DNA of 64,000 nt, taken from contig JAPTYK010000001.1 of assembly GCA_026913215.1 (NCBI GenBank), forward strand, positions 62,001 through 126,000, read 5' to 3'. This DNA comes from Streptomyces diastatochromogenes. Lineage in GTDB: Bacteria; Actinomycetota; Actinomycetes; Streptomycetales; Streptomycetaceae. The translations under genes and the position numbers were made by a program. The notes beneath the pieces are model-generated. The model saw only the letters and a list, made by a program, of their open reading frames with translations, ran no database searches and was not told the DNA's origin. Position 1 is the first letter of the stretch, and each line of letters begins with the position of its first letter. Positions 17,871 to 26,513 of this stretch are shown piece after piece.

Positions 17871-17914
17871 TCAAGACGCGCTCCAGTCTCACGCCCATCG
17901 CGGTGATCCAGGGT
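17871..17914 (+). promoter_or_regulatory. SARP-like promoter of the phenylalanine-unit operon
   Basis: TCAAGAC (17871), TCCAGTC (17882), 20 bp, then CAGGGT (17909-17914), 81 bp before the adenylation gene start. Same spacing as at 2716-2759 and 16127-16170. Confidence 0.45.
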
Positions 17915-17994
17915 GTTGCCCCAAGGCCCCGAAGCGACACGGCGGCACCGGCGGCTTCGCTCGCCGCCGTCACTCAACTGGCAAGGGAGACGTT

Positions 17995-19599
17995 ATGGAA
18001 CGCCCGCGTCCTTCGGCGGACAATCTCTACGGGCTGCTCATGGGGCCCGCGTCTGTCACCCCGGACAAGCCGGCGGTGGTGGAGGCGGACGGTGCGGGGA
18101 CTTTGCGTGAGACCTCCTACGGTGCGCTGGACGCGCTGACCCGGCGGTACGCGGCCGTTCTGGACGGCCTGGGTCTGGACGTCGGCGACCGGGTGGTCGT
18201 CGAGGCGGACACCTCGGCGGCGTCGGTGGCGATGCTGCTGGCCTGCTCGATGCTGGGCCTGCCGTTCGTGACGGTCGGCCCGCAGACGCCCGACACGCGT
18301 CTCGCGTCGATCGTCGACGCGGTCGAGCCCGCGCTGCACGCCCGGGCCGAGCACCTGGCGCCGCGCGAGCGGGTCCGGGCGCAGGGCCGGGCGCACTTCG
18401 GCCCGGACGGCCTGGTGGTGGAGCGTCCGCCGGCGCGCCGCGTGAGGCGGCGCCGTGAGGTGCTGGCCACGGACACCGCGTACATCGTCTTCACCTCCGG
18501 GTCCACCGGGCGCCCCAAGGGCGTGGTGATGAGTCACCGCTCGATCGTGACGTTCCTGCGGGCGATGCTCCAGGACCGGCTGGCCGGTCCCGGGGACCGG
18601 GTGGCGAGCACCTCGCCGCTGCAGTTCGACTTCGCGCTGTTCGGGATCGGGGTGGCGCTCAGCAGCGGCGGCACGCTCGTCCCGGTCCGGCGGGAGGACC
18701 TCGGCTCGCCGCGGCGCATGATCGGTTTCCTGCGGGACGCCGCCGTCACCCAGGTGCACGGCGTTCCCTCGCTGTGGCGTCCGGTGCTGCGGCACGACCC
18801 GGACCTGCTCAAGGAACTTCACCGGGTGGCGTCGGTGGTGTTCGCGGGTGAGGAGTTCCCGCTGCCCGAGCTGCGCCGGCTGCAGGAGATGCTGCCCGGC
18901 GTCCGGCTGGTCAACGGCTACGGGGCGACGGAGTCGATGGCCGCCTCCTTCACCGTGGTGCCCGATCCGCTGCCCGCCGGCACGGAGCGGCTGTCGATCG
19001 GCCACGCGCACGCGGGGGCGGAGATGACCCTGGTGGACGAGGCGGGCGAGGTGGTCACCGAGCCGGGCCGCACCGGGGAGATCTACCTGCGCACCCCGGC
19101 GCTGTTCACCGGCTACTGGAACGACCCCGAGGCCACCGCCGCCGTGCTGGTGGACGACCCGGTCGAGCCGCGGCATCGGGCAGAAGGTGCTGCGCACCGG
19201 CGACCTGGCCCGGCTGGGCGCGGACGGGGAGCTGTCGTTCGTGGGCCGCTCCGACTTCCAGGTCCAGATCCACGGCAACCGGGTGGAACTGGGCGAGATC
19301 GAGGGGACCTTGACCCGGATCGCCGGGGTGAGCTCGGCCGCGGCCGTGCTGGTGCCGCGCGCCGGGGACCACGTGCTGGCGGCGGCCGTCGTCCTGGACG
19401 GCCCCGAAGGCGGCTCGACGTCGCGGCGGCGCTCGCGTTCTGCGCGCGGGAGCTGCCCGCCTACATGGTGCCCCGCTCGGTGTACACCGTGCCGGAGCTT
19501 CCGCTGACCGAGAACGGCAAGGTCGACCGCGCCTTGCTCACGCAGACGCTGGCCTCCGCGCGGGGGGCTTCGGATCTACGACACGCTACGAACGCTTAG
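17995..19599 (+). CDS. Free-standing adenylation enzyme
   Basis: About 535 aa ANL-superfamily enzyme activating a carboxylate as its AMP ester. Core motifs: YIVFTSGSTGRPKGVV (A3), SPLQFDFALFGIG (A4), VNGYGATESM (A5), TGDLARLGADGELSFVGRSD (A7) and PLTENGKVDRALL (A10 with the catalytic Lys). The Asp in QFDFAL is the residue that contacts a substrate amino group in amino-acid-activating enzymes; aryl-acid enzymes usually have Asn. With the MIO enzyme next door, phenylalanine or beta-phenylalanine is the favoured substrate; cinnamate is possible. Frame changes near 19172 and 19415. ATG 17995 follows AGGGAGACGTT. Likely loads the ACP at 22073. Confidence 0.85.
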   Translation: MERPRPSADNLYGLLMGPASVTPDKPAVVEADGAGTLRETSYGALDALTRRYAAVLDGLGLDVGDRVVVEADTSAASVAMLLACSMLGLPFVTVGPQTPDTRLASIVDAVEPALHARAEHLAPRERVRAQGRAHFGPDGLVVERPPARRVRRRREVLATDTAYIVFTSGSTGRPKGVVMSHRSIVTFLRAMLQDRLAGPGDRVASTSPLQFDFALFGIGVALSSGGTLVPVRREDLGSPRRMIGFLRDAAVTQVHGVPSLWRPVLRHDPDLLKELHRVASVVFAGEEFPLPELRRLQEMLPGVRLVNGYGATESMAASFTVVPDPLPAGTERLSIGHAHAGAEMTLVDEAGEVVTEPGRTGEIYLRTPALFTGYWNDPEATAAVLVDDPVEPRHRAEGAAHRRPGPAGRGRGAVVRGPLRLPGPDPRQPGGTGRDRGDLDPDRRGELGRGRAGAARRGPRAGGGRRPGRPRRRLDVAAALAFCARELPAYMVPRSVYTVPELPLTENGKVDRALLTQTLASARGASDLRHATNA

Positions 19600-19608
19600 G
19601 AGCCCCAC

Positions 19609-21162
19609 GTGACTTACACCCTGTCCATCGGCCGGCGAGTTCCCCTGACCGATGTCGCCTCGACCGCGGTGGCGGCCGAGGACGTGGCCATCGACGACAC
19701 GGTGCGTGCCCGCGTGCAGACCTCGCGGGGCACGCTGGAGAAGTTCGTCGCCGAGGAGCGGGTCATCTACGGCGTCAACACCAGCATGGGCGGGTTCGTC
19801 AACTACCTGGTGCCGGTCACGATGGCCCGGCAGCTCCAGGAGAACCTGCTCAACGCGGTGGCGACCAACGTGGGCGACCACCTGGACGACACCACCGTCC
19901 GCGCGATCATGACGTCGCGGATCGTGTCGCTGTCCCGCGGCAACTCGGCGATCTCGATGGCGAACCTGGACAAGCTGATCGCGATACGCAACTCCGGTGT
20001 CGTGCCGTGCGTGCCGGAGAAGGGCTCGCTGGGCACCAGCGGGGACCTGGGGCCGCTGGCGGCGATCGCCCTGGTGTGCATCGGGCAGTGGAAGGCGCGC
20101 CTGGACGGCGAGGTGCTGGCGGGGGCGGAGGCGCTGCGGCGGGTCGGCATCGAGCCGATGGAGCTGAGCTTCAAGGAGGGCCTGGCGCTGATCAACGGCA
20201 CCTCCGGCATGGTGGGCCTGGGCAGTTTGAACATCGCGCGGGCCAAGCGGCTGCTGCAGACGTACCTGCTGATCTCGGCGCTGTCGGTGGAGGGCCTGGC
20301 CGGCAAGACCAAGCCGTTCGACCCGCGGGTGCACGCCCTCAAGCCGCACAAGGGCCAGCAGCAGGTCGCGAGGTTCCTGTGGGAGACGCTGGCCGACTCC
20401 ACGCTGGCGGTCGACGAGCTGGACACCGAGCACCTGCTGTCGGGCGAGATGGGCGAGACCGCCAAGGCGGGCTCGAAGTCCATCGAGGACGCCTACTCGG
20501 TGCGGTGCACCCCGCAGATCCTCGGGCCGGTCGTGGACAGCCTCGCCTCCGTCGAGCAGGTCGTGGAGGACGAGCTGAACTCCTCCAACGACAATCCGCT
20601 GATCGACCCCGACGAGGAGGAGGTGTTCCACAACGGGCACTTCCACGGCCAGTACGTCGCCATGGCGATGGACCACCTGGCGATCTCGCTGACCACGCTG
20701 ATGAACCTGTCCAACCGGCGCATCGACCGCTTCCTGGACAAGAGCAACAGCGAGGGCCTTCCGGCGTTCTTGTGCAACGAGAACCCGGGCCTGCGGCTGG
20801 GCCTGATGGGCGGCCAGTTCATGACGGCGTCGCTGACCGCGGAGACCCGCGCGAAGTGCATGCCCATGTCCATCCAGTCGCTGACCTCCACCGGCGACTT
20901 CCAGGACATCGTCTCCTTCGGTTTCGTCGCGGCCCGCCGGGCGGCGGAGGTGCTGCAGAACGTGGCCTACGTGGTCGCCTTCGAGCTGCTGTGCGCGGCG
21001 CAGGCCGTCGACATCCGCGGCACCGACGGCCTGTCGCCGGCCACGCGCCGGCTGTACGAGCAGGTGCGCGAGGTGGTGCCGTACCTCGACCACGACGTGA
21101 CGATCACCGACTACGTCGAGGAGCTCGCGCAGCGTCTGCTGTCCGAGCCGGGCCTGGGCTGA
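19609..21162 (+). CDS. EncP-like phenylalanine ammonia-lyase/aminomutase (MIO enzyme)
   Basis: 517 aa, intact. MIO-forming triad Thr143-Ser144-Gly145 in KGSLGTSGDLGPLAAIA; catalytic Tyr54 in VIYGVNTSMGGF; SSNDNPLID and FHGQYVAMAMDHL complete the active site. The TSG (not ASG) triad and overall sequence recall EncP of the enterocin pathway, which turns phenylalanine into cinnamate and also beta-phenylalanine; this comparison is from memory. Start GTG 19609, with TTAGGAG overlapping the stop of the adenylation gene. Position between an adenylation gene and an ACP suggests a beta-Phe or cinnamoyl starter. Confidence 0.9.
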   Translation: MTYTLSIGRRVPLTDVASTAVAAEDVAIDDTVRARVQTSRGTLEKFVAEERVIYGVNTSMGGFVNYLVPVTMARQLQENLLNAVATNVGDHLDDTTVRAIMTSRIVSLSRGNSAISMANLDKLIAIRNSGVVPCVPEKGSLGTSGDLGPLAAIALVCIGQWKARLDGEVLAGAEALRRVGIEPMELSFKEGLALINGTSGMVGLGSLNIARAKRLLQTYLLISALSVEGLAGKTKPFDPRVHALKPHKGQQQVARFLWETLADSTLAVDELDTEHLLSGEMGETAKAGSKSIEDAYSVRCTPQILGPVVDSLASVEQVVEDELNSSNDNPLIDPDEEEVFHNGHFHGQYVAMAMDHLAISLTTLMNLSNRRIDRFLDKSNSEGLPAFLCNENPGLRLGLMGGQFMTASLTAETRAKCMPMSIQSLTSTGDFQDIVSFGFVAARRAAEVLQNVAYVVAFELLCAAQAVDIRGTDGLSPATRRLYEQVREVVPYLDHDVTITDYVEELAQRLLSEPGLG

Positions 21163-21170
21163 GGCACCCG

Positions 21171-21579
21171 GTGGCGCTTTCCTCGCTGACCGCGGAGGTG
21201 TTCGACGCGCTGGACGGCGTCCCGCTCGTCGAGCGGGACGCCACGGGCACCCGCGTCACGGTGCGGGTGCCCGTGGAGCGGGCCGCCGCGCAGATGACCG
21301 GCCACTATCCGGGCTTCCCGATCTTTCCGGGGTCCTGCTGGTCGACTGCGTGCGCCAGGCGGCCGCCTCGGCACTGGGTACGCAGCTCAGGTTGTGCCGC
21401 ATCGACCGCGCGCGCTTCGCCCGGCCGCTGTTCGAGGGCGACGCGCTGGAGCTGTCGCTGCGGGTGACCCCGGCCCGGACGAGGGCGTGGTGGCGGTGCG
21501 GGCCCGCGGGATGCGGGCCGACGGGCAGCTGGCGGCGGAACTCACCCTCACGCTGGGGCCGGCGGTGGACGATGCTTGA
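21171..21579 (+). CDS. FabA/FabZ-like hotdog dehydratase, subunit 1
   Basis: About 137 aa. It has the dehydratase loop GHYPGFPIFPG with the catalytic His, followed by VLLVDCVRQAAASALG, where an Asp takes the second catalytic position as in FabA. Frame changes near 21335 and 21478, both in G/C runs. Start GTG 21171 with GAGG 6 bases upstream, 8 bp after the MIO gene. Its stop overlaps the next start (ATGCTTGA), so the two proteins are made together. Predicted to act on an ACP-bound beta-hydroxy or beta-amino acyl chain. Confidence 0.75.
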
Positions 21580-22054
21580 CCACGCCCAGGTACGCGCCCG
21601 GCTGCGGCAGCGTCCGCCGATGCTGCTGCTCGACACGGTGCGGGAGTTCTCGCCGCCCGACGCGCTCGTGGCCACCAAGGCGGTCACCGGCGGGGAGGAC
21701 TGCTACCGGGACATGGCTCCGGGGGCGGGCATCGGCGGCTTCGCCTATCCGGCGGTGCTGCTGCTGGAGTCGTTCGGGCAGGCGGTGTCCCTGCTGTGGT
21801 CGCTGGCCGAGCTGGGCCCGGCCGAGGAGGTCCCGCTGATGGTGGGCATCCGCGGCCTGGTCTACGGCGCGCCCGCGCTGCCCGGGGACGTCCTGGAACA
21901 CCACGTACGGCTTTCCCACCATTCCGGCGGGGTGGGCGAGTTCACCGGCCAGACCCGCACCGCCCGGGGCGGGACGGTGGTGAGCGTCGGTTCGATGCTC
22001 GTCGTCTCGCGTCCCTCCCACACCCTGCTTCCCTCCCCCACCGTTTCCGTTTGA
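21572..22054 (+). CDS. Hotdog dehydratase-like protein lacking the His, subunit 2
   Basis: 160 aa, intact. PMLLLDTVREFSP at the start and a central helix VLLLESFGQAVSLLW with Glu and Gln at FabZ-like positions, but the loop that should hold the catalytic His reads APGAGIGGFAYPA. It therefore lacks one catalytic residue that subunit 1 possesses. An 8-bp overlap with subunit 1 suggests a heteromeric enzyme. It could also be a structural or thioesterase-like hotdog. Confidence 0.7.
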   Translation: MLDHAQVRARLRQRPPMLLLDTVREFSPPDALVATKAVTGGEDCYRDMAPGAGIGGFAYPAVLLLESFGQAVSLLWSLAELGPAEEVPLMVGIRGLVYGAPALPGDVLEHHVRLSHHSGGVGEFTGQTRTARGGTVVSVGSMLVVSRPSHTLLPSPTVSV

Positions 22055-22072
22055 CCCTTTTAAGGACGGCAG

Positions 22073-22318
22073 ATGAACAGCACCGACCACTCGATCCTCG
22101 GCCTGCGCGCGATCGTCGCGGAGATCCTGGCGCTGGGCGTGGAGGAGATCGACGACCGCGCGGACCTCTTCGAGGAGTACCAGGCCGACTCGCTCAACCT
22201 CATCGAGATCGTCGCGCAGGTGGAGAAGCAGTACCGGGTGGCGCTGCCCCTGGAGGAGCTGCCCGGGGCGCGGAGCGTCTTCGCGCTGCACGAGCTGCTG
22301 ACCCGGCAGGCGGCCTGA
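22073..22318 (+). CDS. Acyl carrier protein
   Basis: 81 aa discrete carrier protein. Phosphopantetheine attachment at Ser40 in YQADSLNLIEIV; acidic helix II and a VEKQYRVALPLEEL segment are typical. Start ATG 22073 after AAGGACGGCAG. Lies between the hotdog genes and the aromatic-precursor genes, so it presumably carries the unit activated by the enzyme at 17995. Confidence 0.9.
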   Translation: MNSTDHSILGLRAIVAEILALGVEEIDDRADLFEEYQADSLNLIEIVAQVEKQYRVALPLEELPGARSVFALHELLTRQAA

Positions 22319-22374
22319 CCGGCCGGCCGCGCCGGCCCCCTCCTTCTCCTCCCGCAGACATCAGGAGCCAGCCA

Positions 22375-22815
22375 GTGACGACCCCGACCCGTCAGGCCAC
22401 CGAGCCAGGCGCTCTCGCGGTGCGTGCCGTGCGCGGTGCCACCCAGGTCGCCTCCGACGATCCCGCGCTCATCGAGCAGGCCACCACCGAACTCCTCGGC
22501 GAGATCCTGCGGCGCAACGATCTGAGCGATGCGGACCTGATCAGCATCGTGTTCACCACCACCCACGACCTGCGCTCCGCCTTCCCGGCGGCCGCGGCCA
22601 GGAAGCTGGGGCTGACCGACGTGCCGCTGCTGTGCACCGCGGAGATCGCGGTGCCCGGCTCGCTGCACCGCGTCATCCGGATCCTGGCGCACGTGCACAG
22701 CCCGCGGCCCCGCTACGCCATGCACCACGTGTATCTCGGTGCCGCGTCCGCGCTGCGCCCCGACCTGAGTGCCCCGCCCCCGGGAACTGACTCCCCTCTG
22801 CCCCAAGGAGCATGA
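22375..22815 (+). CDS. aroH: Chorismate mutase, AroH type
   Basis: 146 aa, monofunctional AroH-fold enzyme that converts chorismate to prephenate. Starts RAVRGATQVASDDPALIEQA, contains LISIVFTTTHDLRSAFPA and the active-site segment DVPLLCTAEIAVPGSLHRVI, with Arg and Cys/Glu at family positions. GTG 22375 with CAGGAG upstream. Its stop overlaps an ATG before the DAHP synthase. Provides pathway-specific prephenate for phenylalanine. Confidence 0.9.
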   Translation: MTTPTRQATEPGALAVRAVRGATQVASDDPALIEQATTELLGEILRRNDLSDADLISIVFTTTHDLRSAFPAAAARKLGLTDVPLLCTAEIAVPGSLHRVIRILAHVHSPRPRYAMHHVYLGAASALRPDLSAPPPGTDSPLPQGA

Positions 22816-22817
22816 TC

Positions 22818-24044
22818 ATGTCCGCGATGCCTCTCGCGTCTCTTGTGCGTGACCGCGATCTGCGGCCGGCGGCGGCGGCGACGTCGCCCCGGGCCCGCTG
22901 GTGGCCGCCGAGCAGCAGCCCGTGTGGGCGGATTCGGGGCGGGCGGCCGCCGTGCGGGCGGAGCTCGCCGCCCGGCCCGGTCTGGTGGGCTGGGAGGAGG
23001 TGCAGATGCTGCGCATGCTGATGGCCGAGGCGGCCACCGGCACCTACCAGGTCATCCAGGCCGGGGACTGCGCGGAGGACCCGGCCGAGTGCTCGGCGCG
23101 GTCGGTGAACCGCAAGATCGGGCTGATCGACGCGCTGGCGGGCGTCATGAAGATCAACACCGGTAAGCCGGTCATCCGGATCGGCCGGATCGCCGGGCAG
23201 TTCGCCAAGCCGCGCAGCTCCCCACCGAGGTCGTCGACGGGGTCGAACTGCCGGTCTACCGGGGTCATCTGGTCAACGGGCGGCCGCCACCCGGGAGGAG
23301 CGGCGGGCGGACGCGGAGCGGATGCTGTCCTGCTACGAGGCGGCCGACGAGGCCACCACGCTGCTGCGGCAGCGCACCGGGGCCTGGATGCCGCCGACCG
23401 GGGCGCCGGTGTGGACCAGTCACGAGGCGCTGGTGCTGGACTACGAGCGGCCGCTGCTGCGCCGCGGGGCGGGCGGGCAGAGCTATCTGTCCTCCACGCA
23501 CCTGCCGTGGATCGGGGAGCGCACCCGGGACCCGCAGGGCTCGCACGTGCGGCTGCTGGCGCAGGTCGCCAACCCGGTGGCCTGCAAGGTCGGGCCGGGC
23601 ATGACGGCGGCGGAGCTGGTGGAGCTGTGCGGCCGGCTCGATCCGGGCCGGGAGCCCGGCCGGCTGACGCTGATCGCGCGGATGGGTGTCGGGCGGGTCG
23701 CAGAGCGGCTGCCGGCGCTGGTGGCGGCGGTGCGGGAGGCCGGGCACCCGGTGTCCTGGCTGTGCGATCCGATGCACGGCAACACGGTCAAGACGCCCGC
23801 CGGGGTCAAGACCCGGTCGGTGCAGACCGTCATCGAGGAGGTGGTGGCCTTCCAGCAGGCGGTCGACGCGGCCGGCGGGATCGCGGCCGGCCTGCACCTG
23901 GAGACCACGCCGGACGACGTGACCGAATGCGTCTGGAGCCAGGCCCAGCCGGCCGACGTCCACACCCGGTACACCACGCTGTGCGATCCCCGGCTCAATC
24001 CCCGGCAGGCGGTTGCCGTGGCCGGGGCCTGGAGTGCGCTCTGA
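22818..24044 (+). CDS. Class II (plant-type) DAHP synthase
   Basis: About 409 aa; condenses PEP and erythrose-4-phosphate, the first shikimate step. Diagnostic are YQVIQAGDCAEDP, VIRIGRIAGQFAKPRS, VACKVGPGMT, WLCDPMHGNTV and LHLETTPDDVTEC. Frame changes near 22885, 23220 and 23283. Of two ATGs, 22818 is preferred because AAGGAG ends 7 bases before it; 22812 would be only one base from that site. It is shorter than the ~450-aa housekeeping enzymes at the N-terminus, where class II enzymes carry regulatory elements, so relaxed feedback is possible (inference). Confidence 0.9.
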
Positions 24045-24066
24045 CCGGTCGAGCCGGAGGTATCCC

Positions 24067-24920
24067 TTGAAGTCCATCGCCTATCTGGGGCCGTCCGGCT
24101 CGTTCACCGAGGCGGCCCTGAGCGGGCTGGAGGTGCCGCCCGAGGCGGCGGTGCCTCATCCGACGGTCCGTCAGGCGCTCGACGCGGTCCGCCGTGGTGA
24201 GGCGGCGGCCTGTGTGATCCCGTGGGAGAACTCGGTGGAGGGGTCGGTCACCGAGTCCGTCGATTCGCTGACCGCCGGGCGGGATCTGTGCATCGTCGGC
24301 GAGACGCTGCTGCGGGTGGAGTTCGCGCTCGCCGTGCCGCCCGCCGGGTCGCTGGCCTCCGTACGGCAGGTGCTGACGCATCCGGTCGCGCTGGCGCAGT
24401 GCCGGACCTGGCTCAACGAGCATCTGCCGGGGGTGGAGGTGGTGACCGCCGGCTCCACCGCGCAGGCCGCGCAGAAGGTCGGCGCGGCCGGGGCGCCGGA
24501 GCGGGCCGCGATCGCCTCGCCGGGCACGCTGCGCCGCTACGGCCTCGAGGTCCTGGCCTCGGGCATCGGGGACCGGCGCGATGCGGTGACCCGGTTCGTG
24601 AAGGTGGCCCGGCCGGTGGCCGGGTGCTGCCCACCGGCGTCGACCGCACCAGTCTGGTGGTGCCGCTGGCCGACCAGATGCAGCACCTGCACACGGTGCT
24701 GGAGGAGTTCGCCCGCTCCGCGGTGCCGCTGACGGCGGTGCTGTCACGGCCCGGCGGTTTCGGCCTGGGCACCTACTCCTTCCTGCTGGAGTGCGAGGGA
24801 CACGTGGACGACCCGTCCCTGGGTCCGGTCGTCGCCGCCCTCGCCCGGCGTCACGCCGCGTTCGTCCTGGGCAGTTACCCCCGCGCCGATCCCAGCCGGC
24901 TCGCCCTGTCACCGGGCTGA
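24067..24920 (+). CDS. pheA: Prephenate dehydratase
   Basis: About 285 aa. Catalytic domain: AYLGPSGSFTEAAL, VIPWENSVEGSV, and the DAVTRFVKV motif holding the catalytic Thr-Arg-Phe. C-terminal ACT domain: TSLVVPLADQMQHLHTVLEE then SRPGGFGLGTYSFLLECEGH. The phenylalanine-binding ESRP motif is altered (LSRP), so feedback may be weaker. One frame change near 24625. TTG start 24067 is supported by CCGGAGG 7 bases upstream. Completes a chorismate-to-phenylpyruvate supply unit with the two preceding genes. Confidence 0.9.
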
Positions 24921-24990
24921 ACCCGCCCGGTCCTGCCGGAAGGAACCCGCACGGCCCTCCTGCCGGGCTGAACCCCGCACGGCCCTTTGC

Positions 24991-25270
24991 GGGGCGCGTA
25001 CGCCCGGTCCTCCTGCCGGGGCGCGTACGCCCGGCCCTCCTGCCGGGGCACGTACGACCCGGTCCTCCTGCCAGGGTGCATGCGACCCGGTCCTCCTGCC
25101 GGGTGCGCCCTGCCCTGTCCGCCCTGCCGCCCCGGGCCCGTCCGGGGCGGCGGGGCGCCGTGCTGTTCGTGGTGTTCGTGGCGCCGTGGTGTTCGTGGCG
25201 CCGTGGTGTTCTGGTGCTCGTGGCGCTGTGGTGTTCGTGGCGCTGTGGTGTTCGTGGTGTCGTGGTGTCA
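24991..25270. repeat. Two degenerate tandem repeats in a 347-bp gap
   Basis: Between pheA and the convergent flavin monooxygenase. A 27-28-bp unit ending CCCGGTCCTCCTGCC occurs four times (24991, 25018, 25045, 25073). Then from about 25155 a GTGGCGCCGTGGTGTTC-like unit is repeated five or six times up to the monooxygenase stop. No gene is credible here. Confidence 0.7.
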
Positions 25271-26394
25271 GATCGGTTCGACGAGCCGGGCCAGGGCGCG
25301 TTCGACCACGGCCGTCTGCGCGGCGGGGGGCGCCTGCTGCTGTTCGAGGCGGCCGATCTCGATGGAGCTGTCCACCACGAACCGGCAGCGCTGCTCGTGG
25401 CGGGCGGAGTACGCGCCGAACGTCTCGCGGACGGTGCGGTGGCGGGCGAGTTCCTCGGCCAGGACCAGCGCGTCCTCGACCGCGATGCCGGCGCCCGAGG
25501 CCAGCTGCGGCGTGGTGGGGTGGGCGGCGTCACCGATGAGGATGACCCGCCCGCGGTGCCAGGGGCCGGGCAGGTCGAACGACTCCAGCGGCCGGTAGGC
25601 GATCTCGGTGTCCGGGCCGATCGACTCCCGGAAGGCGGCGACGTGCCCGCCGTAGGGCTTGAGCAGGTCGGCCAGGGCGCCGGGCAGCTCCTCGGGCGGG
25701 CGGACCCTGCGCTCGGTGCGTTCGACGACGAACAGGTACATCTGCGTCGCCGAGACCGGGGTCCAGCCGACCTTGACCGGCCCGCCCAGGAAGTAGTGCC
25801 GGGACTCGACCCCCGGCGGGCGGGGCACGAACATGCGCCACACGCTCTGGCCCGTGTAGCGCGGTTCGGGGGCCTGGGGGAAGACCTGGTGGCGGGTGCG
25901 GGAGTAGATGCCGTCCGCCGCGACGACCATGTCGTAGCGGCCGGTGGTGCCGTCGCTGAAGGTGACGTCGACGCCGTCCGGGTCCTGGGCGATCGCGGCC
26001 AGGGACGTCCCGAACCGGGGGCGGACCCCTGGGCCAGGACCCGGGAGGACAGGATCCGGTACAGCACCGGGCGGCCGATGCCTCCGGAGCCGGGCACGCC
26101 GGCCCGCGGCGGCATCGGGGTGGGGATGTCGTGCAGGTGGGTGCCGTCGACGCCGCACACCCGGATGCCTTCGCCGACATAGCCCTGGGCGGCGACCTCG
26201 TCGTACACGCCGAGCTGTTTCAGGGCGCGCAGGGTGGGGCCGGTGATGGTCAGGCCCGCGCCGATCACGCTCCAGTCGGGGGCGATGTCGATCAGGTCGA
26301 CCCGCGCTCCGATGCCTCGCAGGGTGAGGGTCGCCGACATGCCGGCGATCCCGGCACCGACGATCAGCACGTGGCCCGCCTGCTGCGGCGTCAT
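25268..26394 (-). CDS. FAD-dependent monooxygenase (class A, PF01494)
   Basis: About 376 aa aromatic-hydroxylase-type flavoprotein. Dinucleotide fold [17 protein letters not shown], the DG motif [12 protein letters not shown] and the GD motif [20 protein letters not shown] with AVEDALVL are all present. One frame change near 26030 (after SRVLAQG). Start ATG 26392-26394. Probably hydroxylates or epoxidises an aromatic intermediate such as the naphthalene ring. It is followed upstream by metK on the same strand. Confidence 0.88.
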
Positions 26395-26513
26395 CGTGGT
26401 CCTTCCGGTCGTCTGCGTACAGGGGAAGTGGTGCGCGGCGGTGGGGGACCGCGCACCACCGGTCGCGGGCCCCGCCGGGCGGACGGCGGGGCGGTGCGGG
26501 GTGGTGCGGGGGG

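Noticed and set aside
17995..22318. Type II PKS/ aryl polyene unit
   Set aside because: Hotdog proteins and ACP are present but no ketosynthase, chain-length factor or ketoreductase is found in the window.
24875..25081. Minus-strand ORF with 9-aa repeats (AYAPRQEDR-like)
   Set aside because: It overlaps the end of pheA, its repeats come from 27-28-bp DNA units that do not keep frame, and there is no ribosome site.
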